64,000 nt of DNA, taken from positions 62,001 to 126,000 of the forward strand of contig CAKSIN010000003.1 in NCBI GenBank assembly GCA_934463115.1, given 5' to 3'. This DNA comes from an uncultured Clostridia bacterium (GTDB lineage Bacteria > Bacillota > Clostridia > UMGS1810). The notes under the pieces were generated by a model that saw only the letters and a program-made list of their open reading frames with translations, was not told the origin of the DNA and searched no databases. Position numbers and translations under genes: made by a program. This document shows, piece after piece, positions 19,489-28,434 of this stretch (position 1 is its first letter; every line of letters begins with the position of its first letter).

Positions 19489-22400
19489 TTATTTAATGAG
19501 CTTCAGCTGCATAAACAAGCCTGTATTCTTTACCGGCGCAATGCCTCCGCCGCATTGAATCCAGCCGCGTCTTCCGTAGCCGTCGTCATCATTGAATATA
19601 AACGAATACCCTATTTCATCGCCTTCAGCCGGCTGCTCGCCGTCCTTCAGCAGTTTATTCCACGGGATACTGAATTCATAGGTGGTTTTATTGCCGTTTC
19701 TTGTTATTGCGAGATTTGCGTCCTCGCATATACCAAGGCTGTGGTAGTTATCCTGAGAAATCGTTCTGTATGCAACCGGACCGTCTGCCGCAAGTGCAAT
19801 TCCTATCTCGTGAAATGTCATGGATTTTTGCCCGAAAGCCACAAATTTACCCTCGTTGTAGCTCACACCGAATTGCATTCCGTCGCCTGCCCAGATTTTA
19901 TCCGGCGGATTATTCTGACAGAAAACATCATCGGTAACCTCGGCAAACAGATAGAAATTATCTTCATCCCACATAACTCCGCTCCTGCCGGAGAGATCCT
20001 GCGGCCCTGACCAATCGTACATCTGTACAACCTGTTCCGCGCTGTCGGCATACATCACCGCGTCCGTGTTCCACTCGCCGTCATCTATTATCCCGTCTAT
20101 CTTTGGTTTGACAGTTGCATATGTGGCAAGTGCCGTTTCAAAGTTTTCGCTGAATCTATATTCTTCGCCGCTGTCGAGCGTTACACTGTATTCCACAGTC
20201 TGCCTGCCCTTTTTAATTATGTCCGGAAGACTGACTTTAAGCTCGCCGGACGATGATTTCGGTATAACTCCTATATCTATATCTCCCATTTGAGCAAAGC
20301 TTTCCGGAGATATAAAATTCAGCTTTCCCTTGACGGGCTTCTCGGACGAAAGATTGTTTATTCTGAGCAGTGAATTCCATGCATTGAGATTCTTCCCGTC
20401 CCGCAGCTGCGCTGTCAGCGACGGTTCCATTACAGCGTGCGATGTAACTGTGTAGCCGAGCGATTGAACCGTTTTTTCATCCGATGATATGATATTAAAG
20501 CTGATATCAAAGCTATCGCCGATTTCGGCATTGTTTTTTATCTTAACGCTTGCAGTTCCGTCTTCAAAACTTCCTGCCGAAACGACTTCGGCGCAAGAGG
20601 GAAGTAAAACTTCAACCTTATACTCACCGTCGGTATGCTGATATATTTTATATTCATTCACATCATTTTTTGCTATACTTCCGTTTGTTTTGCTGCAGGA
20701 GAACAGCGCACTGTTTTTGAGTATTTCCACCCTGCTTATATTACCGGATATGTACATAGGTTTTTCATCCGCAGTGAAAGTGAACACACCGTTTTTTCCG
20801 TAAACCGTGTTTTCGTTGCCCATGTAATCGTAACAGGTAACCTTATCCGCACCAAGATTCAAAGTAACCTCCGCCGGTTCGTTTATTGTGTACAAAGACA
20901 CTATATCCGAGTTGAATTTTCGGCTTTTGAACTTTGATATAAACAAATTTCCGTCATCGGAATCATATATTCCGTCGGCAACGGTATTTGCCATTACATA
21001 GTTGTATGCCGACATGATTACATACGAATCGGTAGGAACAAAGAATTTACCGCGTACCGCACATTCATCATATCCGCCGGACACAACACCAAACTGGTCT
21101 TCGCGGTCAGTGAGTACTGTTCCCTTTTTTTCAAAATTATAAAATTCAAATATATCCGTTAAATCTCTGGCTTTAAAGTACAATGCACTGCGTGCGTTAA
21201 GATAACCTTTCCTTTCCTCGGTTCCCACATAATCATCGGCGGTTGTAAACCCAAGTTCGGTGTTGATTATGCTCGGATCCTCTATACCGTATGTTGCGAA
21301 AAGCTCCTTATATTTGGAAACAATTGTCTCCATATCCGCTTCCTCGGGAGCATTGTGCGAATATGCGTGTATTGACATTTCGTCTGCCACCTCACCCATA
21401 CCTGCAGCAAGCGCTCTTTTGAACCAATCGAACGTGTAATCGCTTTTCATATTTGTAACAGACGGTCCGTTTACTTTGGCTGTGGGATCAACTTCGTGAA
21501 GAACCTTCGCCGCCGCAACAAACATATCCGAGTATACTTCAGGAGGATCATTGTTTACATTGAACGACGATATATCAGGCTCGTTCCACACTTCCCAGTG
21601 ATCCACGGAATCTTTGAGCAATTCTGCAAGATAGCGAACATATTTCTGCCATTCCTTGAGCTGCTTTTCGCCCTTTGGCAATGCCCAGTTATGTCCGGTA
21701 ATCTGAACCGGAGCATATGCAAGCTGCGGTGTAATTTTGAGGTTATACTTTTGAAGTGCGTCAATTATGGCGCGGTTTGTATAATCCGCCCAGCTGAGCA
21801 CGCCCGTTCTATAGAGCGCCGCCCAATATAAACCCTCGCGCAGGCCTGCAAAATTACCCTTTTTCAACACGCTTACACCCATGTCGGTTTTTTCTGCGTC
21901 GGCATACCAACCGAAATGTGTATTAAGGTACACATCTTCATTTGCCTCTCCGTTCGGATCGGTTTTAAGCACCGCTATATCAAACATATACATATTTGAA
22001 TGAATATCCGGCGACACCGACTCAATATCTATTTCGTAGCGATAGATACCGCATCTTTTAACCTCGCCGAAATCAATATCAACTTCTTTTGACTCACCCT
22101 TTTTTAGCTGAACGGTCTCTGATTTTTCAAACACTTTGTAATAATCATATCCGATAAGTCTGTATGTAACATTAGCCGCAACATCATCGGAAAGGTAGTT
22201 TGTAAAGGTGTTGTGTACTATCTTTGAATCCTTATACCATTCATAGGCGTATCCGGTTTCGTCGGACGAGGACACGGGGTAAACAGCATTTTTCTTTTCA
22301 AATTTCTTTACATCGATACTCTTTATTGCCACTGAGCTGCTGCTCGTCTTTGTTCTCGTACTTCGGGCATATATAGATAGCTGAAGGTCATATTTTCCGT

Positions 22401-22857
22401 CCACATTTTCTTCAAAAACCGCGTCTTGAAGTCTGATAACTGCGGTTTTCCACTGCATTGTGTTATCCATATATATAGTATCTGCCGTTGTTACACCATA
22501 GCTGAGCGAATCGTAGTAAACCTTGAGATATCCCTTGCCGTGGTCATAGTAGCGTATACTCAGTTCGTACTCACTGCCTGTAAATTTGCTGTCCTTAAAA
22601 CCGGAATCAAAGTTTATATTTAGTTTGGAATCCGATTTACCGTTGTCAAGAAGCCAGCAATCCACACCGTTTCGCATGACGGCATTTGTCTTGTCGGAAT
22701 TGCCTATTGCAATGTAGGAAAGTCCGACAGTTTCAACCTTTTTCCCAAGCGTTGCGTGCGCCGTATCATATTTTGCCGCCGATACTGCCGGTGCATAAAT
22801 TATTGACGCAATTATGCAGCATATTACGGCTAATGCCGGTATTATCCGTCCTTTCAC
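19489..22857 (-). CDS. Exported clan GH-A glycosidase with CBM9-like C-terminus
   Basis: This 1122-residue secreted enzyme has a signal peptide (VICCIIASIIYAPAVSA), a beta-sandwich carbohydrate-binding-like domain (~75-190), an Ig-like domain (~195-300), a TIM barrel (~305-640) and, after a linker domain, a CBM9/DOMON-like domain (~930-1120, beginning PKIDGIIDDGEWN and containing WDEDNFYLFAEVTDD). Acid/base Glu426 is in HWEVWNEPD and nucleophile Glu534 in INTELGFTT. The barrel and preceding domains match the 14662-18042 enzyme closely, but the N-terminal module of that protein is missing and a C-terminal sugar-binding domain is added. The start is GTG with AAGGAGG 9 nt upstream. It is probably the main endo-acting or debranching enzyme of the cluster; the specificity is unassigned. 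Confidence 0.85.
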   Translation of the reverse strand: MKGRIIPALAVICCIIASIIYAPAVSAAKYDTAHATLGKKVETVGLSYIAIGNSDKTNAVMRNGVDCWLLDNGKSDSKLNINFDSGFKDSKFTGSEYELSIRYYDHGKGYLKVYYDSLSYGVTTADTIYMDNTMQWKTAVIRLQDAVFEENVDGKYDLQLSIYARSTRTKTSSSSVAIKSIDVKKFEKKNAVYPVSSSDETGYAYEWYKDSKIVHNTFTNYLSDDVAANVTYRLIGYDYYKVFEKSETVQLKKGESKEVDIDFGEVKRCGIYRYEIDIESVSPDIHSNMYMFDIAVLKTDPNGEANEDVYLNTHFGWYADAEKTDMGVSVLKKGNFAGLREGLYWAALYRTGVLSWADYTNRAIIDALQKYNLKITPQLAYAPVQITGHNWALPKGEKQLKEWQKYVRYLAELLKDSVDHWEVWNEPDISSFNVNNDPPEVYSDMFVAAAKVLHEVDPTAKVNGPSVTNMKSDYTFDWFKRALAAGMGEVADEMSIHAYSHNAPEEADMETIVSKYKELFATYGIEDPSIINTELGFTTADDYVGTEERKGYLNARSALYFKARDLTDIFEFYNFEKKGTVLTDREDQFGVVSGGYDECAVRGKFFVPTDSYVIMSAYNYVMANTVADGIYDSDDGNLFISKFKSRKFNSDIVSLYTINEPAEVTLNLGADKVTCYDYMGNENTVYGKNGVFTFTADEKPMYISGNISRVEILKNSALFSCSKTNGSIAKNDVNEYKIYQHTDGEYKVEVLLPSCAEVVSAGSFEDGTASVKIKNNAEIGDSFDISFNIISSDEKTVQSLGYTVTSHAVMEPSLTAQLRDGKNLNAWNSLLRINNLSSEKPVKGKLNFISPESFAQMGDIDIGVIPKSSSGELKVSLPDIIKKGRQTVEYSVTLDSGEEYRFSENFETALATYATVKPKIDGIIDDGEWNTDAVMYADSAEQVVQMYDWSGPQDLSGRSGVMWDEDNFYLFAEVTDDVFCQNNPPDKIWAGDGMQFGVSYNEGKFVAFGQKSMTFHEIGIALAADGPVAYRTISQDNYHSLGICEDANLAITRNGNKTTYEFSIPWNKLLKDGEQPAEGDEIGYSFIFNDDDGYGRRGWIQCGGGIAPVKNTGLFMQLKLIK

Positions 22858-22880
22858 TTATGTAGCCCTCCTTTCGGATT

Positions 22881-25580
22881 TTATTTATATACGAAAATCT
22901 GTTCTACTGTCGTTGCATTGTTGTTGGTAATAATTACCGAGCATTTGTCACCGCTGCTTGCATACCCGATAATATCTCCGAGTGAACCTGCATAAATTTG
23001 ATTTCTGTCCTTATTTGAATCGAATACATTTATGCTTATACCCGAGGCATTTACACATTCATCGAATGCATCCTGCCTTAAATCCGAAATCTTATACGCA
23101 CTGCGCACAAATGTTCCCTTAACGTCATATGCATACGATTTTGTGAGCTGATATTTTGAGTCTCTCCAGTACCAGCCGCCGTCTGCACTAAAGTTGTTCG
23201 GGTTGGCATACCAAAAATTTTCCTCTCCTGCGACACCGTTATTGAACGTCTTTGTTTCCGAATCATACATTTTATATATACGGAGCGCCGTTGTTCCGCT
23301 GTTGTCCGTATCAAGGCGTACCAAATCGCCCGTTTTAAGCGAATAAGCATCGGCAGCTGCCATATCGTCCACAAAGTACTGTACCTCTGTGCCTTTTGAT
23401 ATTCCGTTTAAAACATAGCACTCCTCTTCATCGGTGTTCAATCCGCGCGAAAGCGAATCAAACATAAACACCTGCTCGCCCTCTACGCGCGGTTCCTGAA
23501 TCAGCACCATTGCCGCGGCGCAAAAACTTATATCGTTTACATAATATGTTTCCACCGCATACCTCTTATCGTTTCCAAAGGTATATTTTGTGGAATAGCG
23601 GTTTTCGGTATCACTGAGTTTGGAATTGTCAATTATTATTTCTCCGCTGCTGTTTACCTTAGGCACAACAAACAATGCTGTTGAGGTTGTGCTGTAAATA
23701 TCACCCAGGCCGAAACGCTTTTGAGAATATACATATGTAAGCTCTTTGCTTCCGTCCCGCCGGCGCGTAAGTGAATTATCGGCCGTCTCACCGTCAGCCG
23801 TGTTTACATTGTACGTGTCTATATCGGTTATTTCATTCGAAGCATTTGTTATAAAGCGTATAACCTGGCGCGACAGTACTACAAACCTTCCGGAGAATTC
23901 CGCATTTCCCGGGAATGCAGAAAACAGTTCTTCCGCATTGCTGCTCTTGTACGCTCTGCCGTCTATACGAACTGTTTTGGCAAGCGGATATGAATGAAAC
24001 TTTCCGTCCGGCATATACATATCGAGAGAGTATTTGCGTTCAAAAACGCCATCGTCCCCGGTTGCCATTCTGAGATATCCCAATTGCATTCCGCCCTCAA
24101 GATTGCCGATGTATACTATATCGCCGTATTTATCAAACACTATTTTATACATGTTACCCGTTTTGACAAGCGGCGAAATATTCTCGAACATCAGCCTGTC
24201 TATCTTGTGTGTCTCACCGTTCACCGACACTTCCTGTTTATTGCTTTTCACAGACTCAAATGAGGCGTTTTTATATTCGCCGCAAACGGAGATATCTATA
24301 AAATATTGATCGTCCGAAGCAGCTATTGTAAGAACAAACGGTAATTCTTCGGGAATATCACAGTCAAAGCCTCTGTAATCGGTAACCCTTCTTACCGTAT
24401 AATCTTTGAGGTTAATTTTATCGGATATGTCATATTTGTTATACAATATCTCTTCGGTGGGATCGTATGCTCCGGCAGTAAATGTTCTGCTGCTGTCTAT
24501 TATAATGATATCTGTGTCACCGCGGGGCGATATAACCGTTACGTTCCCCTTTGCAAACCCCTTTGACATATCGGAGAACTTGTCGGACAGCTTTTTATCC
24601 GACGGTCTTCCGTTTACAATTACACGCGCTCCGCGGTCTATGGCCACCTTCTTTTCCTTTGAATAATTACTATCGGTGTATATCCGCAAGGTATATGTTC
24701 CAACATCAAACCCGGAAACAAGCTCGGCGGAAGATTCGGTAATTTCATCATATCCCGAATCCTCGGCATATATCAGAGTTTTTGAACTGTTTGAATCTAT
24801 ATACAAGTACTCAACATGCACACCAAAAAGCTCATCTACGCTGTATTCGCTGTCTATCTTGAATTTTGTTCCGTCTATTATTGCGTCGCCGTCGGCTGCT
24901 TCGTTTTCATATAAATTTTTCCCGTAAACGGCCTCAAGGCGGCCTTCGTTTATGTACACGCTGTGATACATAGACAAAAGTGTTTGTTTATCCTTTACAG
25001 AGCTTATTATTTCTGTGTTCTTTACCCCGGTAACATTCGGCACATACACGGATACCGCATTGTACACAAGTTTGATTACCTCTGCAAGTGTGAGTGCATT
25101 CGGATTGGCAGGAGAAATATCCATACCGACTTTTTTTGCAACAGCTGTGTATACCGCCGGGGTATTTCCCAAAGATTCTGCATACGTGCCGTAGCCCGAA
25201 GCAAGTACAAGAATCTTACATGCGTCGGCATATTTTATACTGCTTTCCGGCTCAAATCTGCCTGTGTCATTTCCGTGGATGAATCCCCTCTCCACGGCAG
25301 CGTTAATTTGCTTTGATGCCCAGTAATCGTTCGGCACATCCGAAAAATAAAGCCTATCCGTAACAGGTGACAGCTTTACGGCATTAAAAACATATCCGAC
25401 AAAAGCTGCGCGGCTGACCGGTGCGTCAAAATTGGACGAACTGTCGGACGCGATAATTCCGAGCCTGTTTAATATGTACTGTTCTTTGGTAATATCGATT
25501 TGTGTATCTGCGGCTGCTGAAAATGCCGGTACCTGTATTGCTAACATCAGACACAGCAGTATTCCAAATATTCTTTTCAT
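22881..25580 (-). CDS. SLH-domain surface protein, N-terminal SLH
   Basis: This 899-residue exported protein has a signal peptide (MKRIFGILLCLMLAIQVPAFSAAA) and S-layer-homology repeats at about 30-185, for example FSDVPNDYWASKQINAAVERGFIHG and GRFEPESSIKYADACKILVLA. SLH repeats bind pyruvylated secondary wall polymers, so this end should hold the protein on the wall. The remaining ~700 residues are beta-rich, with repeated short strands and no catalytic motif that I recognise. The ATG overlaps the stop of the upstream SLH gene (TAATG), so the two are translationally coupled. It may be a scaffold or display protein for the glycosidases that follow. The long C-terminal region resembles that of the SLH protein at 28435-30696. 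Confidence 0.85.
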   Translation of the reverse strand: MKRIFGILLCLMLAIQVPAFSAAADTQIDITKEQYILNRLGIIASDSSSNFDAPVSRAAFVGYVFNAVKLSPVTDRLYFSDVPNDYWASKQINAAVERGFIHGNDTGRFEPESSIKYADACKILVLASGYGTYAESLGNTPAVYTAVAKKVGMDISPANPNALTLAEVIKLVYNAVSVYVPNVTGVKNTEIISSVKDKQTLLSMYHSVYINEGRLEAVYGKNLYENEAADGDAIIDGTKFKIDSEYSVDELFGVHVEYLYIDSNSSKTLIYAEDSGYDEITESSAELVSGFDVGTYTLRIYTDSNYSKEKKVAIDRGARVIVNGRPSDKKLSDKFSDMSKGFAKGNVTVISPRGDTDIIIIDSSRTFTAGAYDPTEEILYNKYDISDKINLKDYTVRRVTDYRGFDCDIPEELPFVLTIAASDDQYFIDISVCGEYKNASFESVKSNKQEVSVNGETHKIDRLMFENISPLVKTGNMYKIVFDKYGDIVYIGNLEGGMQLGYLRMATGDDGVFERKYSLDMYMPDGKFHSYPLAKTVRIDGRAYKSSNAEELFSAFPGNAEFSGRFVVLSRQVIRFITNASNEITDIDTYNVNTADGETADNSLTRRRDGSKELTYVYSQKRFGLGDIYSTTSTALFVVPKVNSSGEIIIDNSKLSDTENRYSTKYTFGNDKRYAVETYYVNDISFCAAAMVLIQEPRVEGEQVFMFDSLSRGLNTDEEECYVLNGISKGTEVQYFVDDMAAADAYSLKTGDLVRLDTDNSGTTALRIYKMYDSETKTFNNGVAGEENFWYANPNNFSADGGWYWRDSKYQLTKSYAYDVKGTFVRSAYKISDLRQDAFDECVNASGISINVFDSNKDRNQIYAGSLGDIIGYASSGDKCSVIITNNNATTVEQIFVYK

Positions 25581-27280
25581 TATTGACTGCTCCTTTCAAC
25601 CGATTTCATCATGTTGATACACGAATATATCATTTTTGCTGTCTGCGCTCTGGTCGCACCGTCATTCGGATTGAAGAATCCGCCGTCATCACCCGACACA
25701 ACCCCGGCGCGCGACATAAGCAATACGGCTTCCCCGGCATAATCGGCAACTTCATTCATATCTGCAAACTCTGTATTGCCGCCGTTATCCGGCAGCGCCA
25801 TATCAGCTGCATCAAGAGCACGCGCAAGCATCACGCATACATCCTGACGTTTGATATCATAATGCTTTCCGAAATACGTATCCGACATTCCGGAAGTTAT
25901 TCCGGAGCTGTATGCCGTCACAATATACGGATAACTCCAGTCGCTCTCGGAAACATCGGAAAAAGGTGTTCCGCTGCCTACAATATTTATCCTGAATGCA
26001 AGGCTTATCATTTTTGCAAATTCTTCTCTCGTCACATAGTCGTGCGGCGCAAATATCCCATCTTGTTTACCGGAAATAACTCCTCTGCCGTACAGTCTGC
26101 GAATAGCATCCTGTGCCCACGGAACATCGTCTATATCCGAAAAAGCGTTTATCTCCTGCAGAGGTTGTTCGCTCGGATTCCCGATTGCCTCGCTTCCGAT
26201 ATAAGAATTTCCTCTGTTTGAACCCGAACTGTTGTTCTTGCTGCCGGAGCCGGAGCCGCTGTTTCCGGAATTGTCTGATTTTTGCGGTTCTTTATACTCC
26301 TTCACAAATTTTGAAAGAGCGTCCATATCGCTGAATATTCTCTTTTCGGCTATTGCGGAAGAAAGTGAATCCGTGATTTTTGCCGTTCCGATATCTATGT
26401 AGCTTCCGCCGAATGTGTTAAGCAAATTTTTGACAATTCCTATTCCGTCATTATTTTTTATATTTTCCAAAATGGTTTGTCTTGTCAGCTCGTCAATAAA
26501 CTCCGACTCGGATACAAATTCCTTTGACCTGAGGTTATCAGTAATATTTTTAAGTATCTCATCCGAAATAAATTCGGCAACCTGTTCACTGTCGAGATAA
26601 AGATAGTCTGTATAGTTGGACAGGCTTTTAACAGTATTTCCGTCGGAATCCGAGTTCAGCATTGAAATAACCATCGCCCTGTATGCGTGGCAAATTGCAT
26701 CCCGGGTTGAAATTGATTTTGTGCCCTTAAGTGTTGAATACATAACTGCGGCTGATGCATCTATATCCGCAAGGCTGTATATTTCTTCAAACAGTCCAAG
26801 CTCGCTCTTGCGATTTTTCAAAACATTTGCAGTCAAATCGGCCGATTCGGCACCGAGCGCACCGACAAGCTCTGCAAGGGCTGAATCGTTATCGGTTTTG
26901 TTTATATACAAAAAGTGTCTGACGTCCGGCTGTGCGAGAACCCCATGACCGATATATGCTGTATACAACCCGCTGTTGCTTAGAGCAAATTCCAATTGAT
27001 ATCTTTCATCGGAATCTGTTGCAGTTTCTCCGTAATACCTTATTTTGCTCTGCGAATGCGCATTATCTTTCCACACGGATTCATCCGTCCATTCGGTGCC
27101 GTAGTCCATGACAACTGCCGAAACAGCCGTTCCTCCGAGTGCCTTTTCCATTTTGCCCGCAAGTGTGATATCACCGTCGCTGACAATAATGTCTTTTACC
27201 TTTGCATATGCTGCAAATTGCGTCAATGATGCGGCAAAATACACTGAAACACATGCTGCGGCAATAATTTTTTTATTCAT
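25580..27280 (-). CDS. SLH-domain surface protein, C-terminal SLH triplet
   Basis: This 566-residue protein is the first gene of the 27-kb minus-strand cluster. A signal peptide (MNKKIIAAACVSVYFAASLTQ...AYA) is followed by ~330 residues of largely helical, unrecognised sequence, a Ser/Gly/Asn-rich linker near residues 345-370, and three SLH repeats to the end (AFSDIDDVPWAQDAIRRLY, FSDVSESDWSYPYIV, FADMNEVADYAGEAVLLM). The SLH triplet should bind the cell wall polymer. The start MNKKII is chosen because GGAG lies 8-9 nt upstream; an in-frame ATG nine codons earlier lacks such a site. Upstream is the divergent AraC gene and a shared regulatory region. Confidence 0.87.
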   Translation of the reverse strand: MNKKIIAAACVSVYFAASLTQFAAYAKVKDIIVSDGDITLAGKMEKALGGTAVSAVVMDYGTEWTDESVWKDNAHSQSKIRYYGETATDSDERYQLEFALSNSGLYTAYIGHGVLAQPDVRHFLYINKTDNDSALAELVGALGAESADLTANVLKNRKSELGLFEEIYSLADIDASAAVMYSTLKGTKSISTRDAICHAYRAMVISMLNSDSDGNTVKSLSNYTDYLYLDSEQVAEFISDEILKNITDNLRSKEFVSESEFIDELTRQTILENIKNNDGIGIVKNLLNTFGGSYIDIGTAKITDSLSSAIAEKRIFSDMDALSKFVKEYKEPQKSDNSGNSGSGSGSKNNSSGSNRGNSYIGSEAIGNPSEQPLQEINAFSDIDDVPWAQDAIRRLYGRGVISGKQDGIFAPHDYVTREEFAKMISLAFRINIVGSGTPFSDVSESDWSYPYIVTAYSSGITSGMSDTYFGKHYDIKRQDVCVMLARALDAADMALPDNGGNTEFADMNEVADYAGEAVLLMSRAGVVSGDDGGFFNPNDGATRAQTAKMIYSCINMMKSVERSSQ

Positions 27281-27419
27281 TGATGCATCTCCTTCCTTTA
27301 AAAACAACCAATAAAATTTGACTGCTCAAGTATCTTTTTATCTATAATAACATACACATTTAATTTTCAAAATGCATAAATGAAACGTAAAGTTGTTAAA
27401 AAGTAAACTAAATAAGAAA

Positions 27420-27447
27420 TTGTCAAATTTTGTCTCAAATTTGACAA
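27420..27447. promoter_or_regulatory. 11-bp dyad operator between cluster and araC-type gene
   Basis: TTGTCAAATTT (27420-27430) and its exact reverse complement AAATTTGACAA (27437-27447) are separated by 6 bp. The right arm contains the -35 box of the regulator gene. Binding here could repress the regulator and act on the divergent cluster, which starts 140 bp away. On the minus strand a weak promoter (TTTTGA, 17 nt, TATTAT) can be read in the AT-rich stretch between 27340 and 27375. Confidence 0.6.
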
Positions 27448-27469
27448 AACCCACTGTATATGGTAAAAT
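27441..27469 (+). promoter_or_regulatory. Sigma-A promoter of the AraC-type regulator
   Basis: TTGACA (27441-27446), a 17-nt spacer and TAAAAT (27464-27469) form a near-consensus promoter 35 nt before the ATG at 27504. Confidence 0.8.
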
Positions 27470-27503
27470 ATTTAAATAACAAAAATATCGGAGTTGGTAA
27501 AAA

Positions 27504-28268
27504 ATGAAAACTAATGATGTTTATTTGAAAAATTGTGAGTATGACCTCAAGCCAATACTCTACGGACATGAGAAATGCGCTCCGCTGCATCAGCCCGAGG
27601 CACTTATTAAAGACTTTTATCTCATACATTATGTTGCAAACGGTAAGGGTATATTTTACCGAAACAACATCGCCTACCCGGTAACGGCCGGTCAGATATT
27701 TATAATAATACCCGGTGTGATTACAACCTATTGTGCAGACAAAAATGATCCGTGGCAATACATATGGATTGGCTTTGTAGGAAAAACCGGAGAAATGCTT
27801 CGCTCACTTCCTCCCGTCCTTAATATAAGAACCGACGTATTCTACAACATAATGAACCACAACAAATCGCTCGAGCCGTCCGAACTGTATATGACGGCAC
27901 AGCTGTATGCACTGTTTTCCGATTTATTCAAAATTACAAAGGAAGCAAAAAAAGACTACGTGTTTATGACAAAAAACTACATCAGATCCCATTACAACAG
28001 CAAAATAACCGTTGAGGGAATTTCGGATTATTTTAACATTTCGCGTCAGTATCTTTCGAGGATATTCAAGCAGGAAACAGGCCACACCATACAGGAACAC
28101 ATTATAAGTATGCGCATTAAACATGCGAAAAGAATGCTTGTCAAAGGCATTTCGCCATCGCAGGTTGCGGAACTGTGCGGATTTTCGGATTTATATTCTT
28201 TTTCGCATTGCTTTAGCAAACGTGTCGGTATGAGTCCAAAATCATATACAAGCAAAAAAGTGCGATAA
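27504..28268 (+). CDS. AraC-family transcriptional regulator
   Basis: This 254-residue regulator has an N-terminal cupin-type ligand domain (~20-140; PVTAGQIFIIIPGVITTY is the typical AraC_binding strand pair) and a C-terminal double helix-turn-helix (~155-250). The two recognition units read TVEGISDYFNISRQYLSRIF and SPSQVAELCGFSDLYSFSHC, and the family tail GMSPKSYTSKKVR closes the protein. It is divergent from the polysaccharide-utilisation cluster and is the obvious local candidate to control it in response to a sugar. A dyad overlapping its own -35 box suggests autoregulation. GGAG lies 9 nt before the ATG. Confidence 0.93.
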   Translation: MKTNDVYLKNCEYDLKPILYGHEKCAPLHQPEALIKDFYLIHYVANGKGIFYRNNIAYPVTAGQIFIIIPGVITTYCADKNDPWQYIWIGFVGKTGEMLRSLPPVLNIRTDVFYNIMNHNKSLEPSELYMTAQLYALFSDLFKITKEAKKDYVFMTKNYIRSHYNSKITVEGISDYFNISRQYLSRIFKQETGHTIQEHIISMRIKHAKRMLVKGISPSQVAELCGFSDLYSFSHCFSKRVGMSPKSYTSKKVR

Positions 28269-28378
28269 AACCCTTTTGAAAGCGTTATATCCGTAATGAA
28301 AAATCTGTCCGAATAATATAAACGTCAAACTATAATGTAATTGCAAAATGACTCGATTAAAAATCAAAGTTTGAGTTT

Positions 28379-28416
28379 AAAAATGCACTCCGCAAAATTA
28401 TGCGAAGTGCATTTTT
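28379..28416. terminator. Bidirectional intrinsic terminator
   Basis: AAAAATGCACTCCGC pairs with GCGAAGTGCATTTTT (one mismatch), with an 8-nt loop and A/T tracts on both sides. It lies between the convergent regulator and SLH genes. Confidence 0.85.
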
Positions 28417-28434
28417 ACATATATCCGTTTATTT

